A DNA stretch of 64,000 nt from Cynocephalus volans (lineage: Eukaryota; Chordata; Mammalia; Dermoptera; Cynocephalidae), in assembly GCF_027409185.1 (NCBI RefSeq), contig NC_084469.1, forward strand, positions 80,263,918-80,327,917. Direction: 5' to 3'. Below, piece after piece: positions 25,872-36,155 of the stretch. The notes below the pieces were generated by a model that made no database searches, was not told the origin of the DNA, and worked only from the letters and a program-made list of their open reading frames with translations. Both the position numbers and the translations under genes were made by a program. Position 1 is the first letter of the stretch, and every line of letters begins with the position of its first letter.

Positions 25872-28800
25872 TTAGCTCCCACCAATAAGTGAGAACATGT
25901 GGTATTTCTCTTTCTGTGCCTGACTTGTTTCACTTAATATAATTCTCTCAAGGTCCATCCATGTTGTTGCAAATGGCAGTATTTCATTCGTTTTTATAGC
26001 TGAGTAGTATTCCATTGTGTAGATGTACCACATTTTCCGTATCCACTCATCTGATGATGGACATTTGGGCTGGTTCCAACTCTTGGCTATTGTAAAGAGT
26101 GCTGCGATGAACATTGGGGAACAGGTATACCTTCGACTTGATGATTTCCATTCCTCTGGGTATATTCCCAACAGTGGGATAGCTGGGTCGTATGGTAGAT
26201 CTATCTGCAATTGTTTGAGGAACCTCCATACCATTTTCCATAGAGGCTGCACCATTTTGCAGTCCCACCAACAATGTATGAGAGTTCCTTTTTCTCTGCA
26301 ACCTCACCAGCATTTATCGTTCAGGGTCTTTTGGATTTTAGCCATCCTAACTGGGGTTAGATGGTATCTCAGTGTGGTTTTGATTTGCATTTCCTGGATA
26401 CTGAGTGATGTTCAGCATTTTTTCATATGTCTGTTGGCCATTTGTATATCTTCCTTAGAGAAATGCCTACTTAGCTCTTTTGCCCATTTTTGAATTGGGT
26501 TGCTTGTTTTCTTCTTGTAAAGTTTTTTGAGTTCCTTATATATTCTGGATATTAATCCTTTGTCAGATGTATATTTTGCAAATATTTTCTCCCACTCTGT
26601 TGGTTGTCTTTTAACTCTGTTAATTGTTTCTTTTGCTGTGCAGAAGCTTTTTAGTTTGATATAATCCCATTTGTTTATTTTTCCTTTGGTTGCCCGTGCT
26701 TCTGGGGTCGTATTCATGAAGTCTGTGCCCAGTCCTATTTCCTGAAGTGTTTCTCCTATGTTTTCTTTAAGAAGTTTTATTGTTTCAGGGTGTATATTTA
26801 AATCTTTAATCCATTTTGAGTTGATTTTAGTATACGGTGAGAGGTATGGATCTAGTTTCATTCTCCTGCATATGGATATCCAGTTATCCCAGCACCATTT
26901 GCTGAAGAGGCAGTCCCTACCCCAGTGAATAAGCTTGGTGCCTTTGTCAAAGATCAGATGGCAGTAAGTGTGTGGGTTGATTTCTGGATTCTCTATTCTA
27001 TTCCATTGATCAGTGTGTCTGTTTTTATGCAAGTACCATACTGTTTTGGTTATTATAGCTTTGTAGTATAGCTTAAAGTCAGGTAGTGTTATGCCTCCAG
27101 TTTTATTTTTTTTGCTCAGCATTGCTTTGGCTATGCGTGGTCTTTTATTGTTCCATATAAATGTCTGGATAGTTTTTTCCATTTCTGAGAAAAATGTCTT
27201 TGGAATTTTGATGGGGATTGCATTGAATTTGTATATCACTTTGGGTAGTATGGACATTTTCACTATGTTGATTCTTCCAATCCAAGAGCATGGGATATCT
27301 TTCCATCTTCTTGTATCCTCTCTAATTTCTCTCACAGTGGTTTGTAGTTCTCATTATAGAGATTTATCACCTCCTTGGTTAACTCAATTCCTAAGTATTT
27401 TATTTTTTTGGTGGCTATTGTAAATGGGCAGGCTTTCTTGATTTCTCCTTCTGCATGTTCACTATTGGAGAAAAGAAATGCTACTGATTTTTGTGTGTTG
27501 ATTTTGTATCCTGCTACTGTGCTGAAATCATTTATCAATTCCAGCAGTTTTTTTGTAGAGGTTTTAGGCTGTTCGATATATAGGATCATGTCATCTGCAA
27601 ACAGGGACAGTTTGACTTCATCTTTTCCAATCTGGATGCCCTTTATTTCCTTCTCTTCTCTGATTGCTCTGGCTAGTACTTCCAACACTATGTTGAATAG
27701 GAGTGGTGAGAGTGGGCATCCTTGTCTAGTTCCTGTTCTTAAAGGAAAAGCTTTCAGCTTTTCCCCATTCAGGATGATATTGGCAGTGGGTTTGTCATAT
27801 ATGGCTTTAATTATGTTGAGATACTTTCCCTCTATACCTAACTTATACAGGGTCTTTGTCATGAATGAGTGCTGAATTTTATCAAATGCTTTTTCAGCAT
27901 CTATAGAGATGATCATATGGTCCTTGTGTTTGATTTTATTAATATAGTGTATCACATTTATTGATTTGCATATGTTGAACCAACCTTGCATCCCTGGGAT
28001 GAATCCCACTTGATCGTGGTGAATAATTTTACATATGTGTTGCTGTATTCTATTTGCTAGTATTTTAGTGAGGATTTTTGCATCTATATTCATCAAGGAT
28101 ATCGGCCTGTAGTTTTCTTTTTTGGTTATATCTTTACCTGACCTGGTTTTGATATCAGGATGATGTTTGCTTCATAGAATGAGTTTGGGAGATTTGCATC
28201 TGTTTCAATCTTTTGGAATAGTTTGTAAAGAATCAGTGTCAATTCCTGTTTGAATGTTTGGTAAAATTCTGCTGTGAATCCATCTGGTCCTGGGCTTTTC
28301 TTGGTTGGGAGTCTTCTGATAACAGCTTCAATCTCCTTTATTGTTATTGGTCTGTTCAAATTTTCTACGTCTTCATGGTTCAGTTTTGCGAGCTTGTGTG
28401 TGTCCAGAAATTTATCCATTTCCTCCAGATTTTCAAATTTGTTGGCGTATAGTTGTTTATAGTAGTCTCGAATGATTCCTTGTATTTCAGATGAATCAGT
28501 TGTAATATCGCCTTTTTCATTTATAATTTTTGTTATTTGAGTCTTCTCTCTTCTTTTTTTTGTTAGCCATGCTAATGGTTTGTCAATTTTATTTATCTTT
28601 TCAAAAAACCAACTTTTTGATTCGTTGATCTTTTGAATTGTTTTTTGGTTTTCAGTTTCATTCAGTTCTGCTCTGATCTTAATGATTTCTTTCCGTCTGC
28701 TAACTTTAGGTTTGGATTGTTCTTGTTTTTCTAGTTCTTTAAGGTGAAGTGTTAGGTTGTTCACTTGCCATCTTTCCATTCTTCTGAAGTGAGCATTTAA

Positions 28801-29820
28801 TGCAATAAATTTCCCCCTTAATACTGCTTTTGCAGTATCCCACAGGTTTTGGTATGATGTATCATTGCTTTCATTAGTTTCAATAAATTTTTTGATTTCC
28901 TGCTTGATTTCTTCTTGGACCCATATGTCATTAAGTAGAATGCTGTTTAATTTCCATGTGTTTGTATAGTTTCCAGAGTTTCGTTTGTTATTCATTTCTC
29001 ATTGTGGTCTGAGAAAATACATGGGATAATTCCAATTTTTTTGAATTTATTGAGACTTGATTTGTGACCTAATATGTGATCTATCCTGGAGAATGATCCA
29101 TGTGCTGATGAGAAGAATGAATATTCTGAGGTTGTTGGGTGGAATGTTCTGTAGATATCTGCCAATTCCAATTGGTCTAGAGTCTTGTTTAGATCTTGTG
29201 TTTCTCTACTGATTCTTTGCCTAGATGATCTGTCTAATATTGACAGTGGGGTGTTCAGGTCCCCTGCTATTATGGTATTAGTGTCTATTTCCTTCTTTAG
29301 GTCTAATAGAGTTTGTTTTATAAATCTGGCTGCTCCAACATTGGGTGTGTACATATTTATGATTGTTGTGTCTTCTTGATGGATCAGTCCTTTTATCACT
29401 AAATAGTGTCCCTCATTGTCTCTTTTTATGGTTTTTAGTTTAAAGTCTATTTTGTCAGATATAAGAATAGCTACTCCAGCTCATTTTTCTTTTCTGTTTG
29501 CATGGTAAATCTTTTTTCATCCTTTCACTCTTAGTCTATGTGAATCTTTATGGGTGAGGTGGGTCTCTTGTAGGCAGCATATAGTTGGGTCCTGCTTTTT
29601 GATCCAGTCGGCCAGTCTGTGTCTTTTGATTGGGGAATTTAAGCCTTTTACATTAAGAGTTGTTATTGAAAGGTGTTGATTTATTCCTAGCATTTTATTG
29701 GTTGTTTGGTTGTCTTAGGTGTCTTTTGTTCCTTGCTTTCTGATTTACTGTTTGTTTTCTGTGTTTGTTGGTTCCTTAGGTTGTAGATAGCGTTTTTGTT
29801 TGCTTTTTTTCTCTTCATGA
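25872..29820 (-). pseudogene. L1 ORF2 (endonuclease/reverse transcriptase), disrupted
   Basis: Recognisable L1 ORF2p sequence is split over three frames. The endonuclease C-terminal part (RIDHILGHKSSLNKFKKI) is at 29399-28992. Further parts lie at 28995-28126 and 28096-27332, the latter with the reverse-transcriptase motif [12 protein letters not shown]. The remainder is 27335-25872. Frame changes occur near 28,993, 28,110 and 27,333, a further break lies near 29,476, and a nonsense TGA is at 26414-26412. At that position the second L1 copy near 52.3 kb reads serine. At least five lesions are therefore present, so this copy encodes no active reverse transcriptase. Confidence 0.9.
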
Positions 29821-29880
29821 ATGCCATTTTTATTATACTAGTGGGTTTTGATTTTTCTTGGGTTTTTATGGCGATGGTAG

Positions 29881-30879
29881 TTATTTTTCAGGAACCAAAC
29901 CCTGTACTCCCTTGAGTATTTCTTGTAAGGGTGGTCGTGTGGTAGTGAACTCCCGCACTTTTTGTTTGTCTGAGAAATATACTATTTGCCCTTCATTTCG
30001 GAAGAATAGCCTTGCAGGGTAAAGTATTCTTGGCTGGCAATCTTTGTCTTTTAGTATTTTGAATATATCATCCCATTCCTTTCTAGTTTTTAGGGTTTGT
30101 GATGAAAAGTCTGATGTTAGCCTGACTGGGGCTCCCTTATAGGTTATTTGATGCTTCTCTCTTGCAGCTTTTAAGATTCTCTCTTTGTCTCTGAGTTTTG
30201 CCAATTTGACTATAACATGTCTTGGAGAAGGCCTTTTTGGGTTGAATACGTTTGGAGATCGTTGAGCTTCCTGGATCTGAAGATCTGTGATTTTTCCTAT
30301 ACCTGGGAAGTTTTCTGCCACTATTTTGTTGAATATGTTTTCAATGGAATCTCCATTTTCCTCCCCTTCTGGAATACCCATGACTCGGATATTTGAGCGC
30401 TTAAGGTTGTCTGATATCTCTCTCAGATTTTCTTCAATGCCTTTGATTCTTTTTTCTTTCTTTTTGTCTGCTTGTGTTATTTCAAACATCCCATCTTCAA
30501 GTTCAGAGGTTCTCTCTTCAACTTCGACAAGCCTGCTGGTTAAGCTCTCCGTTGTGTTTTTTATTTCGCTGAATAACTTCTTCAGTTCAGCAAGTTCTGC
30601 TACATTTTTTTTCAGGACATTGATTTCCTTGTACATTTCCTCTTTCAGATCCTGTATACTTTTCCTCATTTCATCATGATGTCTAGCTGAGTTTTCTTGT
30701 ATCTCATTCAATTTCCTTAGAATTATCACTCGAAATTCCTTGTCAGTCATTTCAAGGGCTTCTTGTTCTATAGGATCTAGAGTTTGAGATTTATTAACTT
30801 TTGTTGGTGTACTTTCTTGATTTTTTGTATTTCTGGTATCTTTTTTTTTATGTTTATTCATTGTGACAGGGGGTTTCAC
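29881..30879 (-). CDS. L1 ORF1 protein, intact (332 residues)
   Basis: A complete open frame encodes an L1 ORF1p-like RNA-binding chaperone. The N-terminal segment is basic and polar (KHKKKDTRNTKNQES). Residues about 45-145 form a long heptad-rich coiled coil (KLNEIQENSARHHDEM, LKKNVAELAELKKLFSEI), which trimerises in this family. An RRM-like middle domain (RSNIRVMGIPEGEENGDSI, near 165-185) and a basic C-terminal domain (RPSPRHVIVKLAKLRDKERI) follow. Human ORF1p is about 338 residues, so the length is normal. Its survival without a stop while ORF2 is broken suggests recent insertion. It would form ribonucleoprotein particles with L1 RNA, but cannot retrotranspose in cis without a working ORF2p. 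Confidence 0.93.
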   Translation of the reverse strand: MKPPVTMNKHKKKDTRNTKNQESTPTKVNKSQTLDPIEQEALEMTDKEFRVIILRKLNEIQENSARHHDEMRKSIQDLKEEMYKEINVLKKNVAELAELKKLFSEIKNTTESLTSRLVEVEERTSELEDGMFEITQADKKKEKRIKGIEENLREISDNLKRSNIRVMGIPEGEENGDSIENIFNKIVAENFPGIGKITDLQIQEAQRSPNVFNPKRPSPRHVIVKLAKLRDKERILKAAREKHQITYKGAPVRLTSDFSSQTLKTRKEWDDIFKILKDKDCQPRILYPARLFFRNEGQIVYFSDKQKVREFTTTRPPLQEILKGVQGLVPEK

Positions 30880-32163
30880 AGTCCACCGGTTTGAGACTAA
30901 TGACTAACTAAGATGTTGCTGTGGTTGCCAATTTCGTATGGCTACCTCCGTGACTGCTCAGTTGGCCTCTAGTGCCTTGTGTGTATGGTTGCCTCGGGTC
31001 TTGGGCCTCTCCAGGGAGCCACCTTTCTGGTCAGCTTGGACTCTGCTGGGCTGGTGGATCACATACCACAGGGTGTGTGATCTCTGTTGAGCTTTCACTT
31101 CCCGTGCAGGACTTCTCCCTGTTCTGTGTGCTCTGGCCCAGGCTGTTGGATCGTGCAGTGGCCACCCCACAGGGTGTGTGGTTTCTGTCAAGTCTCCGCC
31201 TCCCTGGCCGCACGTCTCCCCACTCTGTGCGCACTGTGCTGGGCTGGGACATGTCTTCTGCAACCCTCGTCTATCAGCTGGGCCTTCAAGACCCTGCTCA
31301 GCACTGCCTCATCCAGGAAGTCTACCAGGTTTCTGCTAGGCACAGACGACCGGTCACTCTGGGTGCCTTTGTAGCACCGTGTAGATCTTTCTCGGGACTT
31401 GTTCACCTTTGTATCTCCCCGGCATGGACCGAGTCTAGCGCCCGCCTGCAGCCAGCTCTCCGGCAGGTTCAAGCGGACCTGGGAACTCTCCTACCACACT
31501 ATTCCCAACCAGAAATTGGTTAGGCGTTTTTCCAAACTGGTGGTCGCAGAGATGGTATCTGCCTCCCAGTAACAGGAAGTTTACCGGGGGCCGGAGTCCA
31601 GGGTGTAGTGGAGTGACAGTCGGCCCCGCCCGTACTTCCTTGCCCTCCCGACACTGGCCAGGGACACCCCACGCGACCAGCCCCGCCAGAGAACCATGGA
31701 GGGAGTGGGAGGGGAAGCTGGCCCGCAGGCCCCGGAAAGCCCCGTGCCGGGGCAAGCAAGTGGGAAGGCTCTGTGAGGAGCCGAGCCAAGTGGGGCCAGA
31801 GCTGCCAGCACCTGGGAAAATGGAGGCAGCCCCGGGGTGGTGAGTGGCCTGGTGATGCAGGCGGAAGCTGGTGGGCGTCAGCCCCCTGAGCAGGGCTTGG
31901 CCAGGGGTCACTCACAGGGCTATGCCAGGTCGGGCGCTCACTCTCTGCCTCTGGTTTGTCGCCTTCCCTGTTCTCAGCCGCTGCCGCCTTGGGCTGTTCA
32001 GTCGGTCCCGCAGCGTGGCTCAGGTGCTCCCAGGAATCTTCTTTTATGCCGGCCTGAAACCTCAAATCCTGAATAGGGCTGCTGGCCGCCTTCAGTGCGG
32101 CCCCGGCCTCCGGGATCCTGTCTGCATCCACAGCAGCCCTGGCACCGTGTTCCCTGTTTAGAG
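30880..32163 (-). promoter_or_regulatory. L1 5' UTR / internal promoter
   Basis: A GC-rich, CpG-bearing 1.28-kb segment upstream of ORF1 on the minus strand, ending at the target-site duplication. In this family the 5' UTR carries the internal RNA polymerase II promoter and sometimes an antisense promoter. An antisense promoter here would point along the plus strand towards SNX20, 10.6 kb away. Open frames in this region are short and not conserved genes. Confidence 0.7.
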
Positions 32164-32179
32164 GAGTATGTTGCTTTTT
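32164..32179. repeat. Target-site duplication, right copy, of the young L1
   Basis: An exact repeat of 25575-25590, at the 5' end of the element. The old L1 sequence resumes directly after it. Confidence 0.92.
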
Positions 32180-32280
32180 AACAAAGACACCAAGATAATC
32201 CAAAGGGAAAGAATAGTCTTTTCAACAAATGATGCCAGGAAAACTGGATATCCACACGCAAAAGAATGAATTTGGGAGCT

Positions 32281-32900
32281 GGTGCTGTGGGGCCGGGAAG
32301 CCAGTCAGCAGTGCCAAAGCAGAGCAGCCACCATGGCCAAGTACCTGGCCCAGGTCATTGTGATAGGGATACAGGTGGAGGGCAGAGCTTTCACTGGGAC
32401 TTGCAGTAGGAGTTTGCAGCCAGCCAGGGAGCAACTGACACCAGGGACACGCCAGACACCAGTCTACAACTACTTCCAGCCTCTCCAGCTTCAGCCTGCA
32501 GGAGGCACAGCAGATTCTGTTTTTTCATTTTGTTTTGTATTGTCTATGGCTGTGTTGCGGTAAAACTTTTTTTTTTATTGTAACATAGTTGATTGTACAT
32601 ATCTATGGGGTACAGAGTTAAATATCATTACCTGTGTGCAATATATGAGGCTTAAATCAGGATAATTATTATATTCAACATTATACAATGTAATCAATGC
32701 TTCCAAGCAGAGCACCAAGGAGGTCCAAAAAAAATACAAACACTTATGTAAGGTGAATGATAAATTCATGGGGGGTTTCTTCCACCTACAGTGAAAAGTG
32801 GTCTATGAAATTGTCCTGGGTGAGGAACTCAGAATCCTGGCCCAGCAGGACAGAGAGAAAATGTGGACATCCAAAATGTGACTGCTTAGCTCCTCTCCCC
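32281..32900 (+). pseudogene. PAM16: PAM16 processed pseudogene, broken
   Basis: An intron-less copy of the mRNA for PAM16 (Magmas), a J-like subunit of the mitochondrial presequence import motor. It begins with 5' UTR-like sequence, an ATG at 32333 and MAKYLAQVIVIGIQVEGRAF, close to the human N-terminus. After the equivalent of LQEAQQIL (near 32,518) it is interrupted by about 180 bases of unrelated L1-like sequence. It then resumes near 32,696 as STKEVQKKYKHLCKVNDKF with an in-frame TGA about 30 codons later, followed by EELRILAQQDREK. Frameshifts lie in the 5' half too. Loss of introns and these lesions show a dead retrocopy. No poly(A) is visible at the right side. Confidence 0.85.
32519..32695 (-). 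mobile_element. Short L1 3'-end insertion within the PAM16 pseudogene
   Basis: A T-rich run (about 32,569-32,577) is followed by GATTGTACATATCTATGGGG and GTACAGAGTTAAATATC, a 3' L1 fragment in minus orientation. PAM16-like coding sequence flanks it on both sides. Exact borders are approximate. Confidence 0.6.
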
Positions 32901-32924
32901 CTACCCTGCCACCTCTAATTTGTA

Positions 32925-33230
32925 GTTCACAGTGAAGTCAAGTCCAGATGATACCTGCGGACAGGTGCACCAACAGCAGGGGGAGTCCGTCAGGCCTTGC
33001 TCTCCGCCCTTTCTAGGGGTGTCTCACAGCCTTCCACACCCATGGATCTGTCAGGCACCTACCCATGCCCCTTCTCGTCTTCAGCCTTGCCACCATCGAA
33101 GCCAGTAAGGAAGGAGACCACAGACAGGACCAGTCCACCAGTCCCAAAGGGCAAGAGCAGCAGAGGTTCTTGGACAAATTGAGGGGCAGGACGGGGCCTG
33201 GAGCCAAGGGCTCATGACCCCCCACAGGTG
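32925..33230. other. Unassigned non-L1 insert next to the PAM16 pseudogene
   Basis: About 300 bases of moderately GC-rich sequence lie between the end of the PAM16 retrocopy and the resumption of the old L1 near 33,235. The frame across 33,120-33,220 is open for a stretch (PKGQEQQRFLDKLRGR) and ends in TGA. I cannot assign it to a gene. It may be a second retrocopy or part of the same retroposed transcript. Confidence 0.4.
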
Positions 33231-33619
33231 TAAATCTTTGTGACCTTGGATGAAGCAATGATTTCTCAGATTTGACAACTAAAGCACAAACAATGTCAAA
33301 ACTAGATAAATTGGACTCTATCAAAATTACAAGCATTTGTACTTCAAAAGACACTATCAAGAAAGTGGAAAGACAACCAACAGAATGGGAGAAAATATTT
33401 GCAAATCATAACCAGAATACATAAAGGACTCCTAAAAGTCAATAATAAAAAGACTAATGCATATTTTTAAATGAGTAAAGGATTTGAATAGATATTACTC
33501 CAAAGAAGATATACAAGTGGCCAGCAAGCTCATGAAAAGATGCTCAACACCACTAGTCATTAGGGAAATGCAACTCAAACCACAGTGAGATACCACAAGG
33601 GTGGCTATAGTCCAAAGGA

Positions 33620-34185
33620 TGTAAAAGGCTAAACAGAAGTGACTCCATTTTGGTAAACTTCTTAATTAAAAAGTTTGTTTTCTTACTCTTGTAACCTGAA
33701 CCACATAGCTTGCAGCTGGACACTAGATTACAATGATTCTTGTTCACGTTATTGCTAGAACATAATGGCTTTTGCTCACACTGCACACAGAATAATTATA
33801 GAAGACATTACTAACGCAGGTGGTCATTCTTTACTAGCTTACTAACTAGATCTTTTGGAGGTTAACAGGAACTGAATCTGTGCCTTGACTTCATGGATGA
33901 TGGTCACCATGAATCAGCTCCCGCTTGAGAAGTTCTTTGATGTTTATCTGCAACTTTCCTGCACGTCTCTGCTTAGGTCACCATGAATCAGCCCCTCACC
34001 ACCTGTCCCTATGAAACCCTTTGGCAAGTCTGGGAAAAGCAGAGATGGTTGTTGAGACATGAGTCCACCATTTCCCCAGGCTGCCGGCTTCCTGATTAAA
34101 GGCTACCTTTCCTTACACCAACATTTGTCTCTCAATTATTGGCTACTGAGCTGTGAGCAAACGGACCTTTGGGGTTTCGGTAACA
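33620..34185 (+). mobile_element. Solo LTR of an endogenous retrovirus (class I type)
   Basis: A 566-bp unit begins TGTAAAAG and ends CGGTAACA. It is flanked by a direct 4-bp repeat AGGA (33616-33619 and 34186-34189), as left by gamma-type (ERV1) integration. It interrupts an old L1 that resumes on both sides. An ATTAAA polyadenylation signal lies near 34,095. There is no internal retroviral sequence, so this is what remains after LTR-LTR recombination. It contains no viral gene. Confidence 0.85.
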
Positions 34186-34899
34186 AGGAGAGAAAATAAG
34201 AAGTGTTGGAAAAAATGTGAAGAAATTGGCACACTCACATCTTGGTGGTGGGAATGTAAAATAGTGAAGCCACTGTGACAAACAGCTTTGTCATTCTTCA
34301 AAAAGCTAAACATAGTTACTATATGATCCAGCAGTTCTACTCCTATGTATATACTCAAGAGATCTGAAAACATACATGCACACAAAAACTTGTACACAAA
34401 TGTCCACAGCAGCATTATTCATAATAGCCAAAAAGTGGAAACAGCCCATCTATTAGTTAATGGTGAATGGGTAAACAAAATGTTGCATATTCATATAATG
34501 GAATATTATTCAGCCATAAAAAGGAACGAAGTACTGATACATGCTAGAACATAGATGAACCTCAAAAACATCATGCTAAGTGAAAAAAGCCAGACACAAA
34601 ATATTACATACTATATGAGTCCATTTATACGAAATGTCCAGAATAGGCAAATCCATAGAGACAAAAAGTAGATTTGTGGTTGCCAAGGACTGGGAGGAGG
34701 GAGGACTGGGGAGTAACTGCTACTGGGTACTAGGTTTCTTTTTGGCATGCTGAAAACATTCTAAAATTAAATAATGGTGATGGTTACACAACCTTGTGAA
34801 TGTACCAAAAACCACTGAATTGTATACCTTAAAAATGTGAATTTTGTGCTATGTGGATTATATTAATAAAAAACAATTAGGTTGAAAAATTTTTTGTGT

Positions 34900-35840
34900 A
34901 GTATGCTCCTATTATATAATAAAAATCTATGAATATATACATTGAAAAATCTAAGAGACTATCCTTCATATTTTATGGTTGGATTGTAAGTGAATTTTTA
35001 AAACTCTTTTGTTAACCTGTATTTCCTAATAAGCATATATTACTTGCATAATAATACTTTTTTAAAACTTTTCTATGAGTTAAGGAGCATCTAATAGAAA
35101 CTTCCTGTATGCAGGGCCCTGTGCCAGGGACAGGCAGTTGGGACCCCCTGGTGATGTTTCTGTCCCCAAGTGCTCTGACCCACGCACCAGACCAACAGTG
35201 CTCACAAGGGGCAGGGGGACAAGCCATGAGGAACCCCCAGGTTTGGGCTGGGAGAAACCCTCTGGGCTGGGTCATGTAAAATTCTCCCAAGTGGGGAGGC
35301 TGATGGAGGAACAGGTTTGCACATTGGATCAGGCAGCTTTCTACAGAGCTGCCTCAAACCTGGGAAGCCTGATATGTCTGAGTCTCTTGAGCAAACTCTG
35401 CTGTTGCTCCAGGCCCACCTCAGGACCAGACCCAGTATTTTGCCTCTTCCCCCACCTCATATCCAAACTCAACTCCAAGCTCATCAGCGAATTGGTCAGC
35501 AAACATAATCTAGCTCCCCTGTCCCAAGCCACCTCCACAGACCCCTTGCTGTGTGCCCTCTCTCTTCTTCCCTTCCCCTATATTGCTTCTAGAATCATCT
35601 TTGTTTTTTTCAAACCCTTCCCTTCTAGCCCCAAGCTTATAAATCCCACTTCAACAAAATAAAATGTTCCATCAGCTGAACCTACTGTCCTTTGAATTCT
35701 AGAAGAGGCAACCAGAGATCTGGAATGCCAGCATTTCCCCTTTCAGACTCCCCAGTGCCCCTCAGCGCCCCTTCCTTACCATCTGGCTTCAGTACTGCAT
35801 GGGGGATGTCCACTCCTGCGGACCCTGTCTGCCTGTTATG
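34900..35840. other. Intergenic, no gene recognised
   Basis: AT-rich sequence passes into pyrimidine-rich sequence. An AATAAAATG-type signal lies near 35,660. Open frames here lack similarity to known proteins and show no splice context. Confidence 0.5.
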
Positions 35841-36155
35841 GACTAAATACAGCCCCCAAAATTCATACATTGAAATCCTAACACCCAGTGAGGTGGGGGC
35901 TTTGGGAGGTGATTAGGTCATGAGGGTGGAGCCCCATGAATGGGTTAGTGCCTTTATTAAAGAGACCCCAAGAGCTCTTTAGCCCTCTTTCTACCACATA
36001 AGAATACAAGAAGATGGCCATCTGTAAACCAGGAATCGAGCCTTCACCAGACACTGAATCTGCAAGCAACTTGATGTGTAAGAAGTAAATGTTTGTTGTT
36101 TAAGCCCCCAAGTCTATGGGATTCTGTTAAAGCAGCCCAAACTGGCTAAGACCTT
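35838..36155 (+). repeat. Ancient LTR-like interspersed repeat
   Basis: TTATGGACTAAATACAGCCC, GAGGTGATTAGGTCATGAGG and TTTGTTGTTTAAGCCCCCAA followed by GGATTCTGTTAAAGCAGCCC are the ordered blocks of a common mammalian repeat. I think it is MaLR or related but cannot confirm the name. Confidence 0.55.

Larger units (their letters stand above)
25591..32163 (-). mobile_element. Nearly full-length young LINE-1
   Basis: The element is about 6.57 kb and lies on the minus strand. In its own direction it has a GC-rich 5' UTR (32163 to about 30880), ORF1 (30879-29881), ORF2 (from about 29,820 to 25,872), a 3' UTR with a long (GT)n tract (about 25,782-25,853 on the plus strand) and a short A-rich tail. 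It is flanked by an exact 16-bp duplication. Read on its own strand the target is TT followed by AAAAAGC, the preferred L1 endonuclease site. Close similarity to the second copy near 52 kb suggests a recently active lineage. Confidence 0.95.
32180..34900 (+). repeat. Old L1M element, plus strand, split by later insertions
   Basis: L1 ORF2-like pieces appear in order at 32,180-32,280, 33,235-33,615 and 34,190-34,900. Examples are CAACCAACAGAATGGGAGAA and GAGATACCACAAGGGTGGC in the middle piece and TTGGTGGTGGGAATGTAAAA in the last. A typical 3' end follows (GGTGATGGTTACACAACCTT, ATTGTATACCTTAAAAATG). The coding frame is decayed. A PAM16 retrocopy and a solo LTR interrupt it, so they are younger. 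Confidence 0.8.

Noticed and set aside
31520-32203. A 227-codon open frame in the L1 5' UTR
   Set aside because: It is out of register with L1 ORF1 and ORF2, has no similarity to a known protein, and long frames are common in this GC-rich UTR.
33620-34185. A larger provirus around the LTR
   Set aside because: The L1 host resumes immediately on both sides of the 4-bp duplication, so only a solo LTR is present.
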